The position numbers and the translations under genes were made by a program. A DNA stretch of 64,000 nucleotides from Bacillota bacterium (GTDB taxonomy: Bacteria; Bacillota; Clostridia; Lachnospirales; Lachnospiraceae), in NCBI GenBank assembly GCA_023390555.1, contig JAEWCQ010000044.1, positions 1 to 64,000 of the forward strand, in the 5' to 3' direction. The notes under the pieces are model-generated. The model saw only the letters and a program-made list of their open reading frames with translations, searched no databases and was not told where the DNA came from. Shown piece after piece: positions 49,486 through 54,812 of this stretch; within the stretch, counting starts at the first letter, position 1; each line of letters starts with the position of its first letter.

Positions 49486-49552
49486 GTATATTAATTGAGG
49501 TCGAAGAACCTATCTTGAGCACCGGAAACGCCATTTCCGATGCTCGTTTTTT
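49486..49552 (+). ncRNA. Predicted small antisense RNA of the rep leader (~65 nt)
   Basis: A transcript from the promoter at 49450 would run to the terminator ending 49552, with no ORF inside. It would be exactly complementary to the untranslated leader about 100-165 nt upstream of the rep start codon. The arrangement mirrors counter-transcribed RNAs that limit Rep synthesis in rolling-circle plasmids. Prediction only. Confidence 0.6.
49517..49552 (+). terminator. Intrinsic terminator of the antisense RNA
   Basis: GAGCACCGGAAA (49517-49528) pairs with TTTCCGATGCTC (49534-49545): 11 pairs with one mismatch and a CGCCA loop, followed by GTTTTTT. The T-run exists only on the plus strand, and the first bases of the stop codon of the next minus-strand gene lie at its end. 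Confidence 0.88.
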
Positions 49553-49805
49553 ATGCAGTTTTCTTCTTGTCGCCCCTGGCGAACTTTCTTTGTTTCTTTT
49601 TCTTTACCGCCTCCTGCATTTCCCTCTCAACTTTCATGCTGTTCTCACTTTTGTAGTAATACTGACCGTCTGATCCTCTGTACAGGTAAAATTTGTTCGT
49701 GCCGTCCTCTTTGATCCCAATCAGTTCAACGGAATCCGGCTCGTTATACGCTCCAAGGCTCGCAGCCTCCTTCAGTGCAATTTCCAGTTCTTCCTCACTT
49801 GTCAC
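49551..49805 (-). CDS. Small phage protein with lysine-rich tail
   Basis: 84 residues starting with GTG at 49805, overlapping the stop codon of the upstream TTG-start gene (GTGA). TSEEELEIALKEAASLGAYN and the YLYRGSDGQYYYKS segment are beta/alpha; the C-terminus is a strongly basic KKKKQRKFARGDKKKTA, possibly nucleic-acid binding. Function unknown. Confidence 0.65.
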   Translation of the reverse strand: MTSEEELEIALKEAASLGAYNEPDSVELIGIKEDGTNKFYLYRGSDGQYYYKSENSMKVEREMQEAVKKKKQRKFARGDKKKTA

Positions 49806-49954
49806 TTCACCAGCTCCCGTCTCTTCCCGGACTTTTTATTGATTACGATCAGCTTGTCTACCCTGTCCTGTGCTACGCTCCAGTTTCTCCAGTCCAAGCC
49901 CTTACTCTGCAATATCTTTTTCTGTGCCAGTATCGGCTTCTTCGGTTGCTTCAA
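49802..49954 (-). CDS. DUF6906-like small protein with TTG start
   Basis: 50 residues starting at a TTG preceded by GGAGGGCAAAA (ideal spacing). The sequence KQPKKPILAQKKILQSKGLD, then WRNWSVAQDRVDKLIVINKK, resembles the DUF6906 group of small phage proteins. It overlaps the HTH ORF by 53 nt in another frame and the next gene by 4 nt, so the three are translationally coupled. Confidence 0.7.
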   Translation of the reverse strand: MKQPKKPILAQKKILQSKGLDWRNWSVAQDRVDKLIVINKKSGKRRELVK

Positions 49955-50078
49955 TTTTGCCCTCCTTCCACTTTTTCAGCGTGTTGTATACGGTGACATC
50001 CGAAATGCTCATGTCGCCAGCGATATCCTTTACTTTCCATCCTGCCTTGTGTAAGGCTATGATTTTACCGTGATCCAC
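49902..50078 (-). CDS. Small helix-turn-helix protein (also out-of-frame extension of zinc-ribbon ORF)
   Basis: 58 residues if started at a GTG at 50078 with AGGA upstream. The core VDHGKIIALHKAGWKVKDIA followed by GDMSISDVTVYNTLKKWKEG is a resolvase-type HTH_7/homeodomain-like HTH. The frame is open further upstream to the end of the zinc-ribbon gene and differs from it only by the G9 tract, so a fused form is possible (see the repeat at 50131). Confidence 0.65.
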   Translation of the reverse strand: MDHGKIIALHKAGWKVKDIAGDMSISDVTVYNTLKKWKEGKIEATEEADTGTEKDIAE

Positions 50079-50127
50079 CTTTTTTCCTGTATCCGGCTCC
50101 TGCTTCTTTGGTTCTTCCTTTTTCTTG

Positions 50128-50340
50128 TTACCCCCCCCCAGGCCAGCTGAACACGAACTTTTCTATCGTTTCCTTGAGTTCCGTTGCACACTTCCCGCAG
50201 AGGTCATATTTGCTGATTTCCGCATATTCATTTTCCTGGCTGTAATCCCCATTCTCCTCTATCCCGTTTATGTGGGCCTTGTATGACTTCCCTGTGATGG
50301 TCTTCTGACACCTGTCACAGATAAACACAACCTTTTTCAT
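50128..50340 (-). CDS. Small zinc-ribbon phage protein
   Basis: 70 residues. KKVVFICDRCQKTITGKSYK carries CxxC, and a second CGKC lies at residue 49, forming a four-Cys zinc ribbon. It ends abruptly in PGGG and TAA at a run of nine G. The following Lys/Glu-rich and HTH frame looks like a natural continuation. Confidence 0.75.
   Translation of the reverse strand: MKKVVFICDRCQKTITGKSYKAHINGIEENGDYSQENEYAEISKYDLCGKCATELKETIEKFVFSWPGGG
50131..50139 (-). repeat. G9 homopolymer at ORF junction (putative slippage/phase-variation tract)
   Basis: Nine C on the plus strand (nine G in the mRNA). Nine G gives Gly-Gly-Gly-stop; eight (or eleven) G would join the zinc-ribbon frame to the NKKKEEPKKQEPDTGKK linker and the HTH domain without a stop. 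No other homopolymer of this length was noticed at an ORF end in the window. Confidence 0.7.
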
Positions 50341-50346
50341 TTTTCC

Positions 50347-50685
50347 TCACTTTCCATGCTCCCGCTCCAGCTCCGCTGTGCGCTGCATAATTTGATTTGC
50401 ATAGTCTGTAAAATCTCCGTTTGTCCACCGCTCCTTTGCATTTGCGGTGCCGTTATACACCATAAGCACGAGCGGAAGGTCGTCATACTTTTTGGCCAGT
50501 TCCGGGCAAATATTGTACTGTGCTCCGACCTCTTCACAGATTGCGTCATAGTTACGTTGCACCGGTGCAACTTGTCCGGCATTTACCAGCAATGTCATGT
50601 CTGCCGATAATCTTCCAAAAAGGAAAAATATTGCAGCAATGCAGAACAACCATATGATCGTCAGCCAATCATGCTTTTTCTTCAT
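50347..50685 (-). CDS. Single-pass membrane protein of the early operon
   Basis: 112 residues from the ATG at 50685, which overlaps the stop of the upstream ORF (ATGA). A basic KKKHDW start, one hydrophobic helix LTIIWLFCIAAIFFLFG (about 8-24) and an extracytoplasmic helical domain. It contains a copy of the 16 bp palindrome. GGAGGGCTTGAAAAG precedes the ATG. Function unknown. Confidence 0.75.
   Translation of the reverse strand: MKKKHDWLTIIWLFCIAAIFFLFGRLSADMTLLVNAGQVAPVQRNYDAICEEVGAQYNICPELAKKYDDLPLVLMVYNGTANAKERWTNGDFTDYANQIMQRTAELEREHGK
50556..50571. repeat. 16 bp palindrome, copy 4
   Basis: GTTGCACCGGTGCAAC within the membrane protein gene, encoding QVAPVQ. It is in a different codon frame context from copy 3, showing that the DNA rather than a peptide is conserved. 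Confidence 0.95.
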
Positions 50686-50828
50686 CTTTTCAAGCCCTCC
50701 ATCTCCAGCGCTTCTCTTTCTTTTCTCCTTATATATTCTTTGCAACAAGCCTCTGTAAACCGTTCCTTCCATCCTGGTGTATATGTTATTTTTACTTTAA
50801 CTTCCTGATTCCCTTTCAATCCTTTCAC
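50682..50828 (-). CDS. Small basic phage protein
   Basis: 48 residues from a GTG at 50828 (VKGLKGNQEVKVKITYTPGW, then KERFTEACCKEYIRRKE); an ATG at 50846 is also in frame but has no ribosome site. Widespread small ORF type in clostridial prophages, function unknown. Confidence 0.5.
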   Translation of the reverse strand: MKGLKGNQEVKVKITYTPGWKERFTEACCKEYIRRKEREALEMEGLKR

Positions 50829-50858
50829 CTCGCTCCCGTCGTCCATTATTTTTTTGCC

Positions 50859-51008
50859 TTATTTGAATATAATTTTCACTTGAGGGCATTCCTCTTTCTC
50901 ATATTTCTGCTTTTTTAGCTGTTCTTCTATTTTATCAAGAGTCTTATTCAGCATATCTCCTTGTAAAATTGCGCCAGCTTCTAATATTAATGTTATCTCT
51001 GTAATCAT
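50859..51008 (-). CDS. Small phage protein, unknown function
   Basis: 49 residues (MITEITLILEAGAILQGDML, then NKTLDKIEEQLKKQKYEKEE), an amphipathic helix with a coiled-coil half. GAGGCGGGAAAG precedes the ATG. No family recognised. Confidence 0.6.
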   Translation of the reverse strand: MITEITLILEAGAILQGDMLNKTLDKIEEQLKKQKYEKEECPQVKIIFK

Positions 51009-51041
51009 CTTTCCCGCCTCGCTTTCTTGTGTTTATCTATT

Positions 51042-51257
51042 TTATGGAAGATTTTTCAGCGACCTGTTCGCTTTATTCCTCAACCTGTTGTATATTCTTT
51101 GGAATATAGATGTACTTTCCAATTCAAAATAGTGTTTTACATTGATCTTGAAATTTACTGCATGTGTTATATCCGCAGTATGTCTGCATCTTCCACAACC
51201 ATGGTTTTCTCCGCATTTTTTCCCATCACACAGAAAGTATATTTTCTTTTCCTGCAT
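51042..51257 (-). CDS. Small Cys-rich phage protein
   Basis: 71 residues. QEKKIYFLCDGKKCGENHGC followed by GRCRHTADITHAVNF gives a Cx4Cx5CxxC pattern with a following His, likely a zinc site. This arrangement (DGKKCG...C..C.HT.DI.HA.NF) is frequent in Firmicutes prophages and of unknown role. Confidence 0.75.
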   Translation of the reverse strand: MQEKKIYFLCDGKKCGENHGCGRCRHTADITHAVNFKINVKHYFELESTSIFQRIYNRLRNKANRSLKNLP

Positions 51258-51286
51258 TCACTTCACCTCGCTCTTTACTTCATTGA

Positions 51287-51382
51287 TTATGAAAATATAG
51301 CTATGACAATCGCCAATAGTGATACTGATGCTGGAATTAGATTCATTTTTACCCAAAACCAATCATCATGCTTTTTATTCAC
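51287..51382 (-). CDS. Very small single-helix membrane peptide
   Basis: 31 residues from a GTG at 51382 with AAGGTGA five nt upstream (VNKKHDDWFWVKMNLIPASV, then SLLAIVIAIFS). One C-terminal hydrophobic helix. Many phages encode such peptides; function unknown. Coding status is supported only by the ribosome site and spacing. Confidence 0.45.
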   Translation of the reverse strand: MNKKHDDWFWVKMNLIPASVSLLAIVIAIFS

Positions 51383-51481
51383 TTCTCTCACCTTACTTTC
51401 TTGTACTTTTTTGTTTAATCTCCTATACTTTAGGTACAGGCTCCTGCCAGAGCCGAGTGCCTAAGAATGAGAGTGTTGATT

Positions 51482-51877
51482 ATGAAGCTTAATCCCGATT
51501 GTGTCCGTGACATACTAATTTTTCTTGAGGATAACTTGCAAATATCTTCTGAACTTGTTTTTGAAGAAATAAGCTATACCGAACTTGCCAGCCAATTAAC
51601 TTATGATGTCCGTGAAATTGTAAATACACTGTTTGCAATTCGTGAATCTGGTTTCATTGATTGTAATGTCGATTATTCACTTAATGGTCTCGATTTCTTT
51701 GACATTTATCGCATAACATATAATGGTTATCAGTTTATAGAAAGCATTAGACCGGAGCCAGTTTGGAAAAAAGTCAAAGCAGTTAGTGGCAATATTGGTT
51801 CTTTTTCCTTTAGCTTAATTTCTCAAATTGCCAACGGTGTTCTCTCTTCGCTTATCAGCGGCCAGTTAAATCCTTAA
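51482..51877 (+). CDS. DUF2513 protein, plus strand
   Basis: 131 residues from the ATG at 51482. KLNPDCVRDILIFLEDNLQI, SYTELASQLTYDVREIVNTL, then an IYRITYNGYQFIESIR segment: DUF2513 layout with a winged-helix-like core. It is oriented against the early operon and lies inside it, so it is probably expressed separately (possibly in lysogeny). Its end overlaps the opposing small membrane gene by 23 nt. Confidence 0.82.
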   Translation: MKLNPDCVRDILIFLEDNLQISSELVFEEISYTELASQLTYDVREIVNTLFAIRESGFIDCNVDYSLNGLDFFDIYRITYNGYQFIESIRPEPVWKKVKAVSGNIGSFSFSLISQIANGVLSSLISGQLNP

Positions 51878-52040
51878 TTATGTTCTTCGCTACAAAATCA
51901 GTACATTCTTTCATGTCGTTACTATCCGGCTGCTTGTACTGATTTTTTTCAATGTAATAAATTAATGCCAGTGTAGAAATTTTCCACTTGATCCACTTAA
52001 ACCCAAATAATAAAGCCAGTGCGAAGCATAATATCCACAC
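51855..52040 (-). CDS. Small membrane protein of the early operon
   Basis: 61 residues from the GTG at 52040, eight nt after AAGGAGG; an upstream GTG overlaps that site. An N-terminal hydrophobic helix (VWILCFALALLFGFKWI) precedes a basic/acidic helical tail. Function unknown. Confidence 0.6.
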   Translation of the reverse strand: MWILCFALALLFGFKWIKWKISTLALIYYIEKNQYKQPDSNDMKECTDFVAKNIIKDLTGR

Positions 52041-52068
52041 TTTTCTCACCTCCTTCCTTCCTATTTCC

Positions 52069-52209
52069 CTATGCAGTTTTCTTTTCCTCTGCCTGCTGTA
52101 CAGCGAATGCTGTGTTTACTACGCACTGTGCGTAAGTAAGTCCCTTTTCATTCAGTTGCATGAGGATCTTGATTACATCCATCTGTTGTTTTTTCTTTTC
52201 TTCGTTCAT
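52069..52209 (-). CDS. First small gene of the early operon
   Basis: 46 residues (MNEEKKKQQMDVIKILMQLN, then EKGLTYAQCVVNTAFAVQQA). It is the first ORF after the early promoter, about 30 nt downstream of the predicted start. Such Cro-position genes may encode an early regulator, but no HTH is recognisable here. AGGTGAAATAC precedes the ATG. Confidence 0.65.
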   Translation of the reverse strand: MNEEKKKQQMDVIKILMQLNEKGLTYAQCVVNTAFAVQQAEEKKTA

Positions 52210-52230
52210 GTATTTCACCTCACTTTCCAT

Positions 52231-52298
52231 GTTCTTTGTAAGAACATATTAATTCTTTATAAGAACTTTGTCAATACTATTTTGTTCTTTGTAGGAAC
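52231..52298. promoter_or_regulatory. Three repressor operators of the lysogeny switch
   Basis: Operators GTTCTTTGTAAGAAC (52231-52245), ATTCTTTATAAGAAC (52252-52266) and GTTCTTTGTAGGAAC (52284-52298) are 15 bp imperfect dyads with start-to-start distances of 21 and 32 bp (two and three helical turns). The middle operator lies wholly in the spacer of the early promoter, the first covers its start site and the third lies upstream of its -35. Binding by the adjacent XRE repressor is inferred. Confidence 0.88.
52246..52274 (-). promoter_or_regulatory. Early (lytic) promoter
   Basis: On the minus strand: TTGACA (52269-52274 reversed), 17 bp spacer, TAATAT (52246-52251 reversed). The -35 is perfect consensus. 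It drives the long minus-strand early operon from 52209 to 36739 and would be blocked by repressor bound to the three operators. Confidence 0.88.
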
Positions 52299-52305
52299 TT
52301 TTTTA

Positions 52306-52334
52306 TTGACCTGAATTTATGAATGTGCTAATAT
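52306..52334 (+). promoter_or_regulatory. Repressor maintenance promoter
   Basis: TTGACC, 17 bp spacer, TAATAT with an extended TGC before the -10. It directs transcription of the repressor gene from near 52341, leaving a very short leader that holds AGGAGGTGA. It starts 8 bp after the last operator, so the repressor may affect its own level. Confidence 0.85.
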
Positions 52335-52354
52335 CATATCCAGGAGGTGATTAA

Positions 52355-52750
52355 ATGACACCAAACGAGCGAGTCCGTGAAATTAGGAAATCTCTTTGTC
52401 TTACATTGGAGAAATTCGGTGAAAAAATAGGTATGAAAAAAAACTCCGTCAGTCAAATAGAAAGCGGAAAAAATTCTCTCACTGAACAAACAATAAAGTC
52501 TATTTGTCGTGAGTTCGATGTAAGTGAAGATTGGATTCGATATGGAATCGGCGATATGTTCATGGAACGCATTGACGAGGATGAAACTGCTGCCCTAGTC
52601 AGCAACCTACTTGGAAACGATAATCCTTTTTATGATACGATCCTCAGTACAATGAGGATGTATGACAAACTCAGCCAAAACTCTCAGCGAGTTGTGGATG
52701 ATTTTTTCAAATCAATCGCAGAAGATATGAGCAATAAAAAAGAGAGCTAA
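52355..52750 (+). CDS. XRE-family prophage repressor (CI-like)
   Basis: 131 residues. HTH_XRE at 1-65: VREIRKSLCLTLEKFGEKIG followed by MKKNSVSQIESGKNSLTEQT, then a linker and a helical C-terminal oligomerisation-like region (no LexA-type Ser-Lys protease motif is visible). It binds, by inference, the three adjacent GTTCTT-dyad operators to silence the early promoter. AGGAGGTGA lies 4 nt before the ATG. Confidence 0.93.
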   Translation: MTPNERVREIRKSLCLTLEKFGEKIGMKKNSVSQIESGKNSLTEQTIKSICREFDVSEDWIRYGIGDMFMERIDEDETAALVSNLLGNDNPFYDTILSTMRMYDKLSQNSQRVVDDFFKSIAEDMSNKKES

Positions 52751-52753
52751 TAA

Positions 52754-52873
52754 TTAGCCCTCTTTTTTTCTAATGTGTCTTATTATGATGGTATAAATTT
52801 GTTTCAAAAATAAAAATTCTTTTTCTTCATCCAATCCTTCAATCATGGATTGTATCCTTCTTTTGTATTCCAT
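52754..52873 (-). CDS. Very small helical phage protein
   Basis: 39 residues (MEYKRRIQSMIEGLDEEKEF, then LFLKQIYTIIIRHIRKK), convergent with the repressor. Preceded by a strong AGGGGGAGGGTGAG. Similar short helical peptides occur beside XRE regulators in Firmicutes prophages; function unknown. A TATACT -10-like sequence lies upstream. Confidence 0.6.
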   Translation of the reverse strand: MEYKRRIQSMIEGLDEEKEFLFLKQIYTIIIRHIRKKEG

Positions 52874-52943
52874 AACTCACCCTCCCCCTTCCTTAAATCA
52901 AAGTATAGCGCATTTTTCATAAAAATCCATAGATCTGCATACG

Positions 52944-52963
52944 ATTTCCCACATATGGGAAAT
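52944..52963. promoter_or_regulatory. 20 bp palindrome near the second XRE regulator
   Basis: ATTTCCCAcataTGGGAAAT: 8 bp perfect arms around CATA. It lies between the second XRE gene and the small 52754 gene, unlike the 15 bp operators in sequence. A binding site for another regulator is plausible. Confidence 0.6.
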
Positions 52964-52983
52964 ATTTTTCAAAATGCTCAAAC

Positions 52984-53214
52984 CTATTGTACATCGTCGT
53001 CTGAATTGTTATAATTATAAGTTGCGTCAAACAAATCTTCGACTTTTAAGCCTAATGCCTCTGCAATTTTTCCAAGTTTGTTTATTGACGGAGAAGTTTT
53101 TCCTGCCTCAATACGTTGTATGGTCGATTTACTCACTCCGCTCTTTTCTGCTAACTCTTCTTCGCTCATGCCTTTTCGATTTCTTGCCTCCCATACAAGT
53201 ATTTTTATCTCCAT
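52984..53214 (-). CDS. Second XRE-family regulator
   Basis: 76 residues from the ATG at 53214 (GAGGTG upstream). A standard one-domain HTH: ILVWEARNRKGMSEEELAEK followed by SGVSKSTIQRIEAGKTSPSI, with a short acidic tail. It is on the minus strand, divergent from the Ltp-like gene. The start codon overlaps an inverted repeat (ATACAAT at 53213, ATTGTAT at 53233) that could be its operator. Confidence 0.9.
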   Translation of the reverse strand: MEIKILVWEARNRKGMSEEELAEKSGVSKSTIQRIEAGKTSPSINKLGKIAEALGLKVEDLFDATYNYNNSDDDVQ

Positions 53215-53296
53215 ACAATACACCTCAGATACATTGTATAATGCCGGGTGCAACAAATCTCTGGTAAATTATAGAATTACCCTTTCTGTGCTTCTG

Positions 53297-53325
53297 TTGA
53301 TTTCTTATTTATGATGTGCTACATT
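53297..53325 (+). promoter_or_regulatory. Promoter of the Ltp-like gene
   Basis: TTGATT, 17 bp spacer, TACATT with a TGC before the -10. It is independent of the repressor operators, as expected for a gene expressed in the lysogen. Confidence 0.65.
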
Positions 53326-53357
53326 TTTACTAATAAATAAGCAAAGGAGAGTTTGTT

Positions 53358-54464
53358 ATGAAATGTTCAAAATGTCATTCCAAAATCAATATTTATTCAA
53401 AGAAATGCCCCTATTGTGATGAAGATCTTTCTCTTAATTCCAATCGGAACAAGGTAATTACCTTTTTTATAGTAATTATTCCCCTTATTTTTTTGATGGC
53501 ACACTTCTTTCCAAATGATTCCGCTCAATCGACGAATTCCAACGTAATCGATTCTTTTCCTATTACTGTATCGTATGATGATAGCGACCTAAGTTTTGAC
53601 TCAATAAAGTTTTATTCTGATTCGGATTTCGACCAGTATAATTTGTACGCTATTATAAATGTCAATACCAAGGGTGTCTCAATAAAAAAACTCGATTCAA
53701 TTTTTGCGGACTATCCGGTCAGTGTCTCTTTTTCAAAGGGGACTGATTTACATGATATGTCATATATATGTGCTGTTGACAACGGCGACTATAGGAGTTT
53801 GTGCTATTATGCAAAGTTTAAAAGTAAGAACCCTGCCAAACAAGATTTTTCTGTCAGCCTTTCAAACCCAGAAAAAAAATATGTCATTTCCGGTGTAACT
53901 CCTGGATCATTTTCTTTGACTTCTGACATCAAAGCATCTATCTTGAAAAAGATGCTTTCCAGTGATAATGCTCCTAGCTCTTTAACTGCAAAAATGTCAA
54001 CTGAAACTGAACAAACTGAAATTTCAGAGACAGAGACTAGTAATATGGAAACCGCTCAGACCGAATCTACTCAGACCGAATCCGCTCAAACCGAGTCTGC
54101 TCCATCTGCGGCTGAACCCCCTCAATCAGGAGTAGCGGAACCTTCGACTCCAGCACAAGAGGAAGCTCCCACTTTGTCTACAGGGCAGTCCAATGCTCTA
54201 TCGAAAGCAGCGGAATATTTGCAGTATTCCGCGTTCTCCTATAGTGGGTTAATCGGACAATTAGAGTACGAGGGCTTTTCCACGGAGGATGCGACCTATG
54301 CAGTAGATAACTGTGGGGCGGATTGGAATGAACAGGCTGCGATGAAAGCACAGCAATATCTTGATTACAGTTCCTTCTCACGAGATTCCTTGGTTGATCA
54401 GTTGGAATATGAGGGATTCACGCAGGCACAAGCAGAATATGGTGTTTCAGCAGTTGGATACTAA
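53358..54464 (+). CDS. Zinc-ribbon membrane protein with Ltp repeats (putative superinfection exclusion)
   Basis: 368 residues. An N-terminal zinc ribbon (Cys3, Cys6, Cys17, Cys20), one membrane helix (about 33-50, VITFFIVIIPLIFLMAHFF), a beta-type extracellular region, a low-complexity linker with ETAQTESTQTESAQTES-like repeats, and two C-terminal copies of an Ltp domain: AAEYLQYSAFSYSGLIGQLE and the matching QQYLDYSSFSRDSLVDQLEY, each followed by EGF. In TP-J34, the Ltp lipoprotein blocks DNA injection of related phages by acting on the tape measure protein (established). That function is inferred here; a lipobox is replaced by the TM helix. Confidence 0.85.
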   Translation: MKCSKCHSKINIYSKKCPYCDEDLSLNSNRNKVITFFIVIIPLIFLMAHFFPNDSAQSTNSNVIDSFPITVSYDDSDLSFDSIKFYSDSDFDQYNLYAIINVNTKGVSIKKLDSIFADYPVSVSFSKGTDLHDMSYICAVDNGDYRSLCYYAKFKSKNPAKQDFSVSLSNPEKKYVISGVTPGSFSLTSDIKASILKKMLSSDNAPSSLTAKMSTETEQTEISETETSNMETAQTESTQTESAQTESAPSAAEPPQSGVAEPSTPAQEEAPTLSTGQSNALSKAAEYLQYSAFSYSGLIGQLEYEGFSTEDATYAVDNCGADWNEQAAMKAQQYLDYSSFSRDSLVDQLEYEGFTQAQAEYGVSAVGY

Positions 54465-54473
54465 TATAAAAAG

Positions 54474-54499
54474 TGCACCTTTTGATGGGTGCATTTTTT
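54474..54499 (+). terminator. Terminator after the Ltp-like gene
   Basis: TGCACC pairs with GGTGCA across an 8 nt loop and is followed by TTTTTT, about 10 nt beyond the stop codon. The last T residues touch the first hicA upstream repeat. Confidence 0.8.
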
Positions 54500-54552
54500 A
54501 TGCGCATCATATGTATATTTCTCTTGACATTTATGCGCATAGTGTGTATAAT
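54497..54552 (+). promoter_or_regulatory. hicAB promoter with two 21 bp operator repeats
   Basis: Two direct repeats TTTATGCGCATCATATGTATA (54497) and TTTATGCGCATAGTGTGTATA (54530) lie 33 bp apart. A near-perfect promoter (TTGACA at 54524, 17 bp spacer, TATAAT at 54547) is covered by the second repeat. HicB proteins with a ribbon-helix-helix tail bind such operators and repress the operon (family knowledge). Confidence 0.85.
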
Positions 54553-54572
54553 TTAATTGTAAGGAGGTACTA

Positions 54573-54758
54573 ATGATGAAAGCCAGAGAATTGGAAAAAC
54601 TGATACTTGATGATGGATGGCGTTTAATTAAACAAGTCGGTTCACATAGGCAGTACAAGCACCCGAACAAAACCGGCAAAGTAACAATTCCATTCCACAC
54701 TGGTGAAGTAGACAAAGGTACCGCAAATTCAATTTTAAAGCAGGCAGGACTTAAATAG
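54573..54758 (+). CDS. hicA: HicA-type mRNA interferase toxin
   Basis: 61 residues, the usual HicA size. KARELEKLILDDGWRLIKQV, then GSHRQYKHP with the catalytic His25, VTIPFHTGEVDKGTANSILK: the double-stranded-RNA-binding-like YcfA/HicA fold. AAGGAGG precedes the ATG by five nt; a second ATG follows directly. It lies upstream of its antitoxin hicB. As in other prophages it may stabilise the element or resist other phages (inference). Confidence 0.95.
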   Translation: MMKARELEKLILDDGWRLIKQVGSHRQYKHPNKTGKVTIPFHTGEVDKGTANSILKQAGLK

Positions 54759-54812
54759 TCCTCCTGCGATGAAAGGATATATAAAACAATTAATTAGAAA
54801 GAGGTGTATTAT

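Noticed and set aside
50337..50582. An 81-codon minus-strand frame overlapping the membrane protein gene
   Set aside because: It overlaps the better-supported 112-residue frame with a transmembrane helix and strong ribosome site, and has irregular composition.
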